DNA of 64,000 nucleotides from Paraburkholderia dioscoreae (GCF_902459535.1 NZ_LR699554.1:2480001-2544000), one strand, 5' to 3'. Shown: positions 26,869-35,977, numbered from the stretch's first letter. A program made the numbers and translations. Notes: a model not told the origin generated them from the letters alone.

Positions 26869-27981
26869 ATGGAACGGTTACACATAGATTCGGCTGTTGC
26901 GTTCGCCGCGCTGAACCCGGCGGAAATTTCGCTAATCGCAGATACGGCATCATCGACAGGCATTCCCGCTTCCGCCATCCTGGAGGGTACGGGGCTGGCG
27001 CCTGCCGCAATGCATCAAGGCAAGGGCAAAACTTCCGTCCAGCAGCATGTGATCGCACTCACGAATGCTGTAACGCTCACAGGTGACCGACTGCTCGTGC
27101 TGAAGGCGGGAACGCGCGCGCACCTTACTACTTTCGGCATCGTCGGATATGCGCTCTGGAGCGGTGACACATTGCGCGAGGCCCTATCCGTTGCACGCAA
27201 GTATGCGCCACTGCTGAATCTGAAATGTGGCCCAACTTTGACGGTTGTCGGCTCGACGGCAACGCTTTCATTTGCGGAACCGGGCGGATTGTCCGGCGAG
27301 GACACTGAATACTGCCTCGAATTCGAATTGGCAAAAGTTCTGACGTTCCTGCGAGACCTTCAAATCCCTCATTTCAAGCCTTCATCGCTGCATTTGCACT
27401 CGGCATCCGCAGAGCACCGTAACAAAGCAGGCGTCCTGCTTCGCTGCGATAGCGTCGTTCAGCATACAGTCACGCAAATTCGCTTTGACGCTAGATGGCT
27501 CGATCATTCGTTATCGCAGTCGAATCCACATACTCATAAAGCCTGCCTCGAGGCCTGCGATCAACTGCTCGAAGCGCATGGTTGCCAGTTCGACCTTGCG
27601 TCGAGCGTGCGTTCGATTCTGGCGAGTGCCTCCGCGTCGATACCGACACTACCCGAAGTGGCTAGCACCTTGTGTATGTCGGCACGAACACTCAGGCGCC
27701 GGCTTGACACGATGAACACTTCCTATAGTCAGTTGCTCGACGATGTCCGCAAGACGATGGCCATTCGCTATATCGCATCCACTAGCCTGACCACCGAAAT
27801 GATCGCCGAGAAACTTGGCTACAGTGACGCGGCCAATTTCAGCCACGCTTTCAAACGATGGACAGGTCAGGCTCCGCGACAGTATCGGGCAATGTCGAAC
27901 CACCCGATCGATGAGCCGGCAGCGAAACTCGCCATTCCCCGCACCTCATATCGTTTCAATCTGCTTCAGACCGCTGCTTAA
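26869..27981 (+). CDS. AraC-family transcriptional regulator (arabinose-binding-like N-domain)
   Basis: 370 residues. The N-terminal 200 residues match the PF12625 type ligand domain (ILEGTGLAPAAMHQGK, LTTFGIVGYALWSGDTLREA). The C-terminal 90 residues carry two HTHs, VASTLCMSARTLRRRLD and IAEKLGYSDAANFSHAFKRW, then TGQAPRQYR. The start at 26869 was chosen for GGAG 5 bases upstream; ATG 26812 would add 19 residues but has no ribosome site. In cyclohexanol pathways an AraC/XylS protein (ChnR) activates the operon, and this gene may do the same here. Confidence 0.86.
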   Translation: MERLHIDSAVAFAALNPAEISLIADTASSTGIPASAILEGTGLAPAAMHQGKGKTSVQQHVIALTNAVTLTGDRLLVLKAGTRAHLTTFGIVGYALWSGDTLREALSVARKYAPLLNLKCGPTLTVVGSTATLSFAEPGGLSGEDTEYCLEFELAKVLTFLRDLQIPHFKPSSLHLHSASAEHRNKAGVLLRCDSVVQHTVTQIRFDARWLDHSLSQSNPHTHKACLEACDQLLEAHGCQFDLASSVRSILASASASIPTLPEVASTLCMSARTLRRRLDTMNTSYSQLLDDVRKTMAIRYIASTSLTTEMIAEKLGYSDAANFSHAFKRWTGQAPRQYRAMSNHPIDEPAAKLAIPRTSYRFNLLQTAA

Positions 27982-28352
27982 GGTGTGAGCGCCTCGCTAC
28001 GGCTTTCTCCGGGTAGCAGCCAGTGGAGTTATCTTTTTTGGCTCTCACCAAATGTATTGGTGGGAGCCAAATTGGCCGCGCTCGAGGACGACAAGAACGA
28101 AGCAGTGGGTAGCGCCTGAACGTTCCGAGCGAATTCAAACGACAACTGGTCGAGCAGACGTTCGCGCTGCTTTTCATCGAAAGAGTTTTTCTAACTCGGA
28201 CCGCCAGTTAATCTGCTTTGCCTCAACATCACACCGCGGCTATCCTTGTGTCTGCCCGTGTTGAGGCGGATCGGCCAAAGCCGCCGGTGAGCCGCCGGCA
28301 TCAGGTTGGCCCACCCAACTATTTCTCCCAGTACTACCCGAAGGCTCGCTAA
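27982..28352. other. gap with strong inverted repeat and a short transposase-like fragment
   Basis: Bases 28038-28051 (TTGGCTCTCACCAA) pair with 28057-28070 (TTGGTGGGAGCCAA) with one mismatch around a 5-base loop. This is a stable hairpin 57 bases after the AraC stop, without a following T tract. Further on, 28116-28163 in the plus frame reads LNVPSEFKRQLVEQTF, which resembles the N-terminus of IS66/IS3-type OrfA helix-turn-helix proteins; this is too short to be sure. No complete gene. Confidence 0.3.
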
Positions 28353-29122
28353 ATGGATTCCGTCCCCCAGGCACCGCTCATTCTGATAACGGGCGGAGGT
28401 CGTGGCGTAGGTGCCGCAACGTCCCGGCTCGCTGCCGTACAAAGCTACGATGTAGCGATAAGCTTCGTCTCCAACGAGTCTGCCGCGCTTGCGGTAGCGG
28501 CTGATGTAGAAGCTGCTGGACGCCGGGCTTTAACGATGCGTGCGGATAGCGCGAATCCTGAGCAGGTCGCACGGCGATTCGCGACAATCGATCAGGAATT
28601 CGGCCGGATCGATGTACTGGTGAACAACGCCGCGGTACTCGCGCCGCAGTTCCGGCTAGAGGATCTCGAATTCGAGCGAATGCAGCGTATCTTCGCGGTC
28701 AATTCGATCGGCCCTATCCTCTGTGCACAACAAGCCAACAAGCGGCAAAGCGGATGTCCTATCGGCACAACGGGCGCGACGGCGCCGTGATCAACATCTC
28801 GTCGGCATCGGCCCGGCTCGGTAGTCCGAACGAGCATGTCGACTACGCCACGTCGAAGGGCGCCGTTGAGACATTTACTATTGGTTTTGCAAACGAAGTC
28901 TCGCGAGATGGGATACGCGTCAACTGTGTTCGCCCTGGGCATATCTACACTGACATGCACGCTACCGGTGGAGAGCCGGGACGGGTGGATCGCGTCAAGG
29001 ACACGATCCCCCTGGGAAGAGGCGGGCAATCTGAAGAGGTTGCGCATGCGATCCCGTGGCTTGCAAGCGCCGAGGCTTCCTTCATCACCGGCACGTTTCT
29101 CGATGTCACCGGTGGCAAGTAG
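28353..29122 (+). pseudogene. SDR oxidoreductase broken by a frameshift
   Basis: The first frame (from 28353) gives LILITGGGRGVGAATSRLAA, VDVLVNNAAVLAPQ-like text and the segment MQRIFAVNSIGPILCAQQA, then loses homology and stops at 28790. A second frame, offset by one base, picks up at about 28740 with KRMSYRHNGRDGAVINISSA, catalytic YATSKGAV and the C-terminal SFITGTFLDVTGGK, ending at 29122. Joined, they form a normal SDR of about 255 residues. One indel between about 28735 and 28755 is enough to explain it. Either a real pseudogene or a sequencing error. Confidence 0.8.
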
Positions 29123-29282
29123 TGGGGCTTTCCATTGACAGTCGAATGGCGCGTCTCGCGAATGATCTCCTGCCAAATCATATCTAGTATCCGCGAGCAG
29201 AAGGAGCCTGCCGCGCATGGGTAGAACAAAACAGCCGGCGAGAAACTTGTCCGGCCGCCAGTGCCCTTCCTTCGACTACAAC

Positions 29283-30761
29283 TTAAAGCGTGACCTCGAT
29301 CTTCGAACTCTCGTACCGTGTTCCTTCCGGGTATCCGCCTCTCCGACCACGCACGACGAAAACTTTCATTAGCAAATAATATCCAACCGCGGTGCTCAAG
29401 CATGCGGGCACGCCAGCGCCGATATAGCGGAACATTCCAACTGTTCTGAGTGAAACCGGGTCATACATCCACAGATAAACAGCGCATCCAAACGCTGCCA
29501 TCAGGATTCCAATCCAGTTGACTCCGCCCCAGAACCAGTACGCGCCGTTGTGCGAATGCGTGAACACGTGCGCGGCATTGATTCGCTGACGCCGAAGGAG
29601 AAAGTAGTCCGTCAGCACCACAGCTAGAATCCCAACAAAGAACAAACCGTTGTATGTCATGAATGCGATAACTTTCTCAAGCAGCCACTCCGTTCTAAAA
29701 GCGAGGTAGACACCTGGCGATAGAAGAATTGCGATGAGCCACGACCAGCGGATACCTGCCAGGACACGAATTTGCTGACTCGCGACCGCTCCGATATACA
29801 CGAACACAACCATCGTGCCCAGGTTCGCGAGCAGCATAAAGAGTAAAAGCGCGGACCCAAACCACCGGCCTCCGACCGACACCACCCAAACGGTGGGGTC
29901 GGCAGTCCCGCTAAGGACTGCCGCGAGCGAAGCGACCATCGACACGAATCCCGCGCCGACGATTCCGCAGCCCGTCACCATAGGCCCCATTACGTGCTTA
30001 CGGCTTGATACAAGACGGGTCAATCCCCCGACAAAGGGGATAAACGTCAGCACATTTGCGAAACCAAATTCGAATGCTAACGCCAGGCTCTGAGCCGGAT
30101 CATGAGTGTAAGCTTTGTCGGCAGGCACGTTCGCGTGGAACAGCTCCGACAAACCAAACTTGTAAATCAAAAGGCCAAGCAGAATCGCAGCCGAAATCAA
30201 TTGGCCCGGCGCGACCATGGCCGTCACTCGCTCCATTCCGCTTGCACCACGGTTTGACAAGGCCCACAACACCAAGAGCATCGCAAAAGCGAAGACCACG
30301 ACGTATGTCTCATTGACACCGCCCCCCACCCCGGACACCGAGTGGACAAGAACACCAAATCCTCGCGACGACAAAGCCAGCAGGACAAAAGTCCAGCCGA
30401 GACTTGAGGCAAGAATGCCGAAGAGCATCACGACCGCACCGCGCACCCCCAAGGCGGTTTTGACTGCATCCATCGTATCGATACCGTATCGATATGAAGG
30501 CATGCCGGCTAACACGGTCGGCACCATGCAGATAATCAAACCACAGAGATACCCGATGATTGCCAACGACGTATTGCCGACAAATGGGAGCGCACCGCCG
30601 ATAGCGTAAGTTAGAGTCGACGCGCTGAACGCCACACCACTCCACAAGAATGAGAAATAACTTTTATAGATGCGCTCACCTGGCCGAGTCGGCAGCCGCG
30701 CTGCAGTCGAATCACTCGTTGAACCGGAGCCACCGGAAATATTGTCAGTCACTGTGCTCAT
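29283..30761 (-). CDS. NCS1-family nucleobase/cation symporter (cytosine/purine permease)
   Basis: 492 residues with about 12 membrane helices. The start region SYFSFLWSGVAFSASTLTYA and GYLCGLIICMVPTVLAGMPSYRYGIDTMDAVKTALG match the NCS1 family fold, and the central FGFANVLTFIPFVGG is the loop after helix 6. NCS1 carriers import cytosine, purines, allantoin, hydantoins and other small N-heterocycles. This points to a nitrogen-containing ring as substrate of the surrounding cluster. AGGAG precedes the start, and a small membrane-protein gene ends 16 bases upstream. Confidence 0.88.
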   Translation of the reverse strand: MSTVTDNISGGSGSTSDSTAARLPTRPGERIYKSYFSFLWSGVAFSASTLTYAIGGALPFVGNTSLAIIGYLCGLIICMVPTVLAGMPSYRYGIDTMDAVKTALGVRGAVVMLFGILASSLGWTFVLLALSSRGFGVLVHSVSGVGGGVNETYVVVFAFAMLLVLWALSNRGASGMERVTAMVAPGQLISAAILLGLLIYKFGLSELFHANVPADKAYTHDPAQSLALAFEFGFANVLTFIPFVGGLTRLVSSRKHVMGPMVTGCGIVGAGFVSMVASLAAVLSGTADPTVWVVSVGGRWFGSALLLFMLLANLGTMVVFVYIGAVASQQIRVLAGIRWSWLIAILLSPGVYLAFRTEWLLEKVIAFMTYNGLFFVGILAVVLTDYFLLRRQRINAAHVFTHSHNGAYWFWGGVNWIGILMAAFGCAVYLWMYDPVSLRTVGMFRYIGAGVPACLSTAVGYYLLMKVFVVRGRRGGYPEGTRYESSKIEVTL

Positions 30762-30777
30762 CAGAATTCTCCTGCCC

Positions 30778-31017
30778 TTAATTCGTAGCCATCACCCACG
30801 TCGCGACATATACGGCAGCAGCGAGAACTAACCACAGCAGTGACTCGAACGCTATGCGGCCACTCCCTTCGAAAGACTCAGCGCCGGCGACTTCGTCGTT
30901 GCTCAATGCTCGCAACCTGTCTTCGAGGTCTCGATGAACCAGGTCCGCATCCGGCTTGACGAAAAAGTCGTGCAGATGATGCTGCTCCTTGCTTACAATC
31001 TCATGAAACTTACTCAT
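30778..31017 (-). CDS. small single-pass membrane protein upstream of the NCS1 permease
   Basis: 79 residues from MSKFHEIVSKEQHHLHDFFV. A charged, acidic cytoplasmic part of about 55 residues precedes one C-terminal hydrophobic helix (SLLWLVLAAAVYVATWVMA). It ends 16 bases before the permease gene on the same strand, so they are probably one transcript. No known family is recognised. It could be an accessory or stabilising subunit of the permease. The start is uncertain (ATG at 31029 also possible) and the ribosome site is weak. Confidence 0.55.
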   Translation of the reverse strand: MSKFHEIVSKEQHHLHDFFVKPDADLVHRDLEDRLRALSNDEVAGAESFEGSGRIAFESLLWLVLAAAVYVATWVMATN

Positions 31018-31444
31018 AATCGAAACCATTTAGTAAGGTAAACGAGCCTGCCGGCGCTTCCGCAATAGTCAAAGCGCGTGCAGCCTCTTCGACCTAACAG
31101 GATGGTGCGCGCCCGAGGGTTCTGCAATTCGGGTGGAACCCTGCCTACGAATGCGGCCTTCACCCTGTTGGAGATCACCGCAACGCCAGACTATCGCCAA
31201 CAAAAATTTGCCGAAATGTGCACGAAGGCCTGCCGGCTGTGATTAACGGTCAGTTGCATACCGTCCCGTGCAGCGTCCGGACGTGGCGCGCTCAAACAGC
31301 TTAACCGCGGAGCGCACGTCGTTCCTGTGAGCGCGCTGCTCCTCCTCCGATCCAGATGTATTTCAGACACCCGCCTTTGCAGCGCTCGAGAGGACAAACT
31401 CCGCCCGCGGGAATTGAACATGCGGATGTACCACACTAGTGCGC
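31018..31444. other. non-coding gap, nothing recognised
   Basis: About 430 bases between the small membrane protein start and the DUF1488-like gene. It should contain the promoter for the permease pair, but no clear boxes, repeats or conserved reading frame were seen. Confidence 0.4.
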
Positions 31445-31723
31445 CTAGGAAAATAAGCCCGACGGAATGGGAAGATCCGCCCACGTGAGGACAACCGACA
31501 CGCCCGGGGTGGTCCTGATAAGCCGGGTAATCGCCTCAAAGATGGTCGACTGACCAATAGAAAATGCGTCCCTCTTCGGAATGATATGGTCGACACGTGA
31601 TGCTGCACTCAGTGCACTCTCAGTAACCAGGCAACTCACTGACTCACCGTCGACGATAGCGTCAAATACGGCGTGTCCGTCTTCAAACGATACGTCGTCC
31701 AAACAAGGAAAGATGATATTCAT
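31445..31723 (-). CDS. DUF1488-like small protein
   Basis: 92 residues beginning MNIIFPCLDDVSFEDGHAVF and running through DAIVDGESVSCLVTESALS. This matches the layout of DUF1488 proteins of beta-proteobacteria (about 85-95 residues, an N-terminal beta sheet and a helical tail). Function unknown. It stands alone on the minus strand, and AGG lies about 10 bases before the start. No link to the pathway is evident. Confidence 0.6.
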   Translation of the reverse strand: MNIIFPCLDDVSFEDGHAVFDAIVDGESVSCLVTESALSAASRVDHIIPKRDAFSIGQSTIFEAITRLIRTTPGVSVVLTWADLPIPSGLFS

Positions 31724-32174
31724 AAGTGTGGCCTGGAATGATGGAGGCTAGCCTCCAACGTAAACACGTTGGGCGATTAGAACGTTGCACATGTACAAAA
31801 GAAGCGCCACAGATCACCATCAATTCTGCGCATGCAACCTCAACACGGCGAGGTTAGAAACGGACAATCACTTGTGTGCTGCGGCCTTTCCGCGTCTACC
31901 TGGCCGATGAGTTTCCGAACTTCTCCCACCTGAACCTGAAGCGCCCGCAAAGCCTCCGCATTGAATCCAATGAGTTAATGCCGGCATCTGTGAGCTGAGG
32001 CCCGTGCTCAAACTCAAATGTCCCTTGCGCACATTGTTATTGATATGTGTCCGACTAGACTTAACCCGCGATTTACGAGTTGCCAACCAACTTAAACGCA
32101 AAAACAGTATCGATGCTCGGATCCCAAGAATCAGCGTAACGAAACTATCTGAATATCTGTCACGGAGCCAACCC
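31724..32174. other. non-coding gap upstream of the dioxygenase
   Basis: About 450 bases. The end near the dioxygenase is AT-richer (32030-32110) and should hold its promoter. No gene, RNA or clear operator is seen. Confidence 0.4.
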
Positions 32175-33062
32175 ATGTCCTCAACCTCGAATACAACACG
32201 CCTCCAGGAAGTCCCAGCTGGCACACCGGCGACCGAAGTGAAACGAATTATCGATGCCGACGGCGGCGTCATAATCAAGGGCTTGTTCGCCAGGCAAGTC
32301 GACGCGATGAACGCCGAAATTGACCCCATCATTTCGAAGTGGCATGAAGGGGTCCGAGGCAATGAATGGATGGAGGAGTTCGCTGGCCGACAGACCAAAC
32401 GTTTGACTCAGCTAGTTGCACGAAGCAAGGTGTTTCGTGAGCAAATGATCGACGACGAAACCATGCTCTCGTATGTCGATACCATGATGCTCGAAACCTC
32501 CGATTCGTACTGGATGAATGCGGCTCAAGTGATCGAACTTCAGCCAGGTGAGAAAGTTCAAATGCTGCATCGGGATCTTGAGAATTACCCGATATTTCGC
32601 AAATATGGAGCCGAAGCACCTGAAGTCATGTGCAACTGCCTGGTGGCGCTTTCGGACTACACGGAAGAAATGGGCGCTACCCGTGTCATTCCGGGCAGCC
32701 ACAGGTGGGCCGACTTCGAAGACCGAGGCGAACAATCCCAAACTATTGCGGCCGTGATGGAGAAAGGCGACGCACTCCTGTACTCCGGAAAGATGCTGCA
32801 CGGCGGCGGCGCAAACCGAAGCACCAAGCCCCGACGTGCGCTCGCGTTGGCATTTTGTTGTGGATGGCTGGTTCCCGAAGAGGCTTATCCCTTTGTCGTA
32901 CCGATTGAGATCGCTCGCACGATGAGTGCGAGAGCTCAGCAACTCATGGGCTTCCGGTCCTTCCACAATTCCAAGCTCGGCGGCGGAAGTCTCTGGCAGG
33001 TCGACTACCTTGAGTTGGGCGATTTTCTCGAGCTGAACAAGTCGGAAGTCACAGCGGTCTAG
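32175..33062 (+). CDS. phytanoyl-CoA dioxygenase (PhyH) family protein
   Basis: 295 residues. The Fe(II) facial triad is visible as HxD in QMLHRDLENYP and a distal His in KMLHGGGANRS. The 2-oxoglutarate Arg is likely in the KPRRALALAF segment. N-terminal DADGGVIIKGLFARQVDAMN is typical of PhyH proteins. GGAG lies 7 bases before the ATG at 32175, so the 57-residue upstream extension is rejected. It would hydroxylate an aliphatic carbon using O2 and 2-oxoglutarate. It is alone on the plus strand and a hairpin follows it. Confidence 0.86.
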   Translation: MSSTSNTTRLQEVPAGTPATEVKRIIDADGGVIIKGLFARQVDAMNAEIDPIISKWHEGVRGNEWMEEFAGRQTKRLTQLVARSKVFREQMIDDETMLSYVDTMMLETSDSYWMNAAQVIELQPGEKVQMLHRDLENYPIFRKYGAEAPEVMCNCLVALSDYTEEMGATRVIPGSHRWADFEDRGEQSQTIAAVMEKGDALLYSGKMLHGGGANRSTKPRRALALAFCCGWLVPEEAYPFVVPIEIARTMSARAQQLMGFRSFHNSKLGGGSLWQVDYLELGDFLELNKSEVTAV

Positions 33063-33070
33063 GATTGCCT

Positions 33071-33096
33071 GGAGACGACGGCGTAAGGTCGTCTCC
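33071..33096 (+). terminator. hairpin after the PhyH-family gene
   Basis: GGAGACGAC (33071-33079) pairs perfectly with GTCGTCTCC (33088-33096) around an 8-base loop, 8 bases after the stop codon. A T tract is lacking, because the IS256-family element was inserted 9 bases later or because it never had one. Likely terminator. Confidence 0.55.
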
Positions 33097-33097
33097 A

Positions 33098-33105
33098 GTC
33101 GCGCC
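33098..33105. repeat. 8-bp target duplication GTCGCGCC (left copy)
   Basis: Identical to 35978-35985 on the other side of the IS256-family element. This length is normal for that family and shows that the composite unit entered here as one insertion. Confidence 0.85.
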
Positions 33106-33169
33106 GAGGGTGTAAAAGGTTTTGTGTAAACGGTCATTTGGCAGGAGACTGCCAGCAACAGGAGCATAG

Positions 33170-34219
33170 ATGACCGTAGCGAAACGCAATAAAAGAGAGA
33201 AACCCGATGCTGAGCTCGTCAAGCTGGCAGACAGCCTGCTGGCGAATTACCAGAAGCCGGAAGACCTGATAGGCGAGAACGGCCTGCTCAAGCAGCTTAC
33301 CAAGATGCTGGTGGAGCGTGCGTTAGAGACGGAGATGTCCGAACACCTGGGCCATGGCAAAAGCGAAACGGTGACCAATGCCACGGGCAACACCCGTAAT
33401 GGCCATAGCGCCAAGACGCTGCAGGGGGAGTTTGGCGAGTTGCCGCTCAATATCCCGCGCGACCGTCAGGGGTCGTTCGAGCCGAAGCTGGTGGAGCGCC
33501 ATCAGACGCGCTGGACGGGCTTCGACGACAAGATCATTTCGCTGTATGCGCGTGGCCTGAGCGTGCGTGAGATCCAGGGGCACCTGGAAGAAATGTACGG
33601 CACGGAGGTCTCGCCGACGCTGATCTCGGCGGTCACCGACGCCGTCAGTGATGAGGTGAAGGTCTGGCAGGCCCGTGCGCTCGACGCGCTTTATCCGATT
33701 GTCTATCTCGACTGCATTCACGTCAAAGTGCGCGACAGCGGCGCGGTGCGGACCAAGGCGGTGTACCTGGCCATCGGCGTGAACATGGCCGGCCACAAGG
33801 AAGTCCTGGGACTGTGGATCGCCCAGACCGAGGGGGCCAAGTTCTGGCTGCAGGTGGTCACTGAGCTGAAGACGCGCGGCGTGCAGGACATCTTTATCGC
33901 CTGCGTCGACGGGCTTAAAGGCTTTCCTGAAGCCATTGAAGCGGTCTACCCAAAAGCGGCCGTGCAACTGTGCATCGTGCATATGGTGCGCAACAGTCTG
34001 AACTTCGTGCCGTGGAAAATGCAGCAGGAAGTCGCCGCCGACCTGAAGACGATTTACACTTCATCGACCGTCGAACTGGCCGAACAGATGCTGGGCGCCT
34101 TCGAGGCCAGGTGGGACAAGGACTATCCGTCCATCGGACAGAGCTGGCGACGCAACTGGGCACGTGTGATTCCGTTCTTCGATTACCCGCCGGAGATCAG
34201 GAAGGTAATTTACACCACG
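33170..34219 (+). pseudogene. IS256-family transposase, 5' part
   Basis: 350 codons from MTVAKRNKREKPDAELVKLA, with AGGAG 6 bases before the ATG. Mutator/IS256 landmarks are EMSEHLGHGKSETVTNATGN, IVYLDCIHVKVRDSG (first catalytic Asp), FIACVDGLKGFPEAI (second Asp) and QLCIVHMVRNSL. The conserved IYTT runs straight into the IS110 end; its partner NAIES lies at 35741. The third catalytic residue region is therefore split off and the enzyme cannot be made whole. Confidence 0.9.
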
Positions 34220-34250
34220 GATGAAATCGACAAGCCCCTGCCTGATATTT

Positions 34251-35489
34251 TTATGAGATTGGCGTTCCCGGCCACACCAGTGGTACCTCGCGTTTGTTGG
34301 GACGCGCCTGCTTCCATCTCGAGAACAGCCGTTGATAGGTGCGCTCGGCCTGCTCGGCAACGGCCCGTTCCTGGTCGCGTACGCTCTTCAGGCTGTAAGC
34401 TGCAGCCGATCCTTTGCGCGAGCCGTGTTGTGCAGGCATGCCGGATTGCAGCTCCAGGGCGCGCAGCTTGTGTGCGGTCAGGGCTGGACGATCCCAGGCG
34501 AACGGCTCATTGCGCGTGAGCACGTACCACACGATGACCGCCAGTTTGCGTGCCGTCGCGACAATGGCGACCTGCTGGCCGCGACGGTCGCGTACCCGCA
34601 GGAAGAAAGCGCGCAGAGGGCCGGGCGCCTGTGCTGCGCCCCAGGCTGCCTCGACGAGCAATGCCCGTGCGTACGAACGTCCCCGCTTGGTGATGTGACC
34701 ATGCCTGGCGGGCGTTGGGCCCGACTGATAGACCGATGGGTTCAGCCCGAAGTAGCTCACCAGCTTCTCCGGATTGGGAAACCGTTCAACGGCACCGATT
34801 GCCGACAGCAGGCCGATTGCCACAGTGGTATTGACGCCGGTGATGGTCAGCAGCCTGCGCAACCGCTCGTCGCCGATACTGGCTTGCGCCAGGGCCTTGT
34901 CGACCTCTTGCAGATCCTCTCCAAGACGGTCCAGCTCCCGCAAGCGTTGCTCGACGCCCAGACGCTCGTCCATCGGCAGCGGTTGGGCCATGAGCCATAC
35001 GCGTCCCTTCCTGCCGAACAGATCAGTAGCGGGGCACCGCTCGATCAGATTCGCAGCCAGCACCGCATGCACTTCGTTCTTCAGCCTCGTGCGTTGCCGC
35101 ACGAGTTGTGACCGGCGCGAGACCTGTCGACGTAGCGCCAGGGTGCTCTCGTCGGGCATCCAGACTTCCGGCAGGAAATGGCTTGCGTACAGTTGGGCCA
35201 GCACTGCCGCATCAATCTTGTCCGTCTTGACGCGTGCCTCGGCGATGAGCCGTACCAGCAGTGGATTCGCAATTGCGACACGCGCGACGCGGGGGCGCAG
35301 TACGTTGACGATGGCGGCGGTATTGCCCGTCGCTTCGAGCACCACATGATCGGTGCTGCGCAGGCTTGCGGCAAAGCGCTCCAGTTCGTCGCGTCTGAGC
35401 CCGGCACGGCCACCAGCATGCAGCACGCCGTCCTCCAGATACGCGATCTCGGCCACGGAGCGCGAAACATCCAGTCCTATGATTCGCAT
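34251..35489 (-). CDS. IS110-family transposase (DEDD recombinase)
   Basis: 412 residues from MRIIGLDVSRSVAEIAYLED, with GGAG 7 bases before the ATG. The N-terminal DEDD domain shows GLDVS (Asp), VLEATGN (Glu) and KTDKIDAAVLAQLY (Asp). The C-terminal Tnp_20 domain shows TITGVNTTVAIGLLSAIG, YFGLNPSVYQSG and RGRSYARALLVEAAW, where the Ser in YQSG is the candidate nucleophile. It appears intact. An in-frame extension up to 35678 lies in the non-coding left end and was not used. Confidence 0.9.
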   Translation of the reverse strand: MRIIGLDVSRSVAEIAYLEDGVLHAGGRAGLRRDELERFAASLRSTDHVVLEATGNTAAIVNVLRPRVARVAIANPLLVRLIAEARVKTDKIDAAVLAQLYASHFLPEVWMPDESTLALRRQVSRRSQLVRQRTRLKNEVHAVLAANLIERCPATDLFGRKGRVWLMAQPLPMDERLGVEQRLRELDRLGEDLQEVDKALAQASIGDERLRRLLTITGVNTTVAIGLLSAIGAVERFPNPEKLVSYFGLNPSVYQSGPTPARHGHITKRGRSYARALLVEAAWGAAQAPGPLRAFFLRVRDRRGQQVAIVATARKLAVIVWYVLTRNEPFAWDRPALTAHKLRALELQSGMPAQHGSRKGSAAAYSLKSVRDQERAVAEQAERTYQRLFSRWKQARPNKREVPLVWPGTPIS

Positions 35490-35740
35490 AACCGTTCTCC
35501 CATCCAGATGAATGTTGGGAGCCGGGTGGGACAGCACGACAACTACGGATTCGCGCTCGCAGCGCAACCGGGCGGGTCGCAGGGGCGGCCAACTACTAAC
35601 ACGAGCTCGCGGCTCATCGTATAACAACGGCCTGCCCACCCGAAGTGCTCCCCGGTGCCCCTTGTCCCGGATGGTCACACCATACGCCAGAACTGCACGG
35701 CGAGGGACCGTGAGGCACCGGCTATATCATGCCGGTTACG
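35490..35740 (-). ncRNA. candidate bridge-RNA region of the IS110 left end
   Basis: A 251-base non-coding stretch upstream of the transposase inside the element. Known IS110 elements (for example IS621) transcribe from this position an RNA with a target-binding and a donor-binding loop. The sequence has GC-rich local inverted repeats, such as ATGGT-GTG-ACCAT near 35676, but exact guides were not identified by eye. Assigned by position only. Confidence 0.4.
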
Positions 35741-35941
35741 AATGCCATAGAATCGATCAACATGAGCCTGCGCAAGGTGATCAAGACCCGCAGCTCGTTC
35801 CCGACCGATGAGGCCGTCACCAAGCTGTTTTACCTGGCCCTGAACAACATCAGCAAGAAGTGGACGATGCCGATCCGTGACTGGAAGGCCGCACTGAACC
35901 GCTTCACGATCCAGTTCGAAGAGCGGCTGGTGCCGGGTTAA
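35741..35941 (+). pseudogene. IS256-family transposase, 3' part
   Basis: 66 residues starting NAIESINMSLRKVIKTRSSF and ending FTIQFEERLVPG, the C-terminus of the same transposase as 33170-34219. Joining the two gives about 416 residues in one frame with no extra change. A small open frame can start at 35729 but makes no functional protein by itself. Confidence 0.9.
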
Positions 35942-35977
35942 ACCTCAACCCGTTTACACAAAATTCCGGACACCCCC

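Larger units (their letters stand above)
34220..35740 (-). mobile_element. IS110-family element inserted in the IS256 transposase
   Basis: 1521 bases, placed by the exact joint of the IS256 transposase frame (codon ACG at 34217-34219 to codon AAT at 35741). ACG occurs at both junctions, so the borders can shift by up to 3 bases. The ends show no clear inverted repeats, as expected for the IS110 group. The transposase occupies the part next to one end, and about 250 non-coding bases precede it, the layout of elements with a bridge RNA in the left end. Confidence 0.88.
33106..35977 (+). mobile_element. IS256-family element, interrupted by an IS110-family element
   Basis: Ends carry imperfect inverted repeats of about 28 bases. 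The left end starts GAGGGTGT, the right end (reversed) GGGGGTGT, and both share TTTTGTGTAAACGG further in. The 8-bp target duplication GTCGCGCC flanks both sides. Without the inner IS110 element the IS would be about 1.35 kb, normal for IS256. Its transposase frame is restored when 34220-35740 is removed. Confidence 0.9.
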
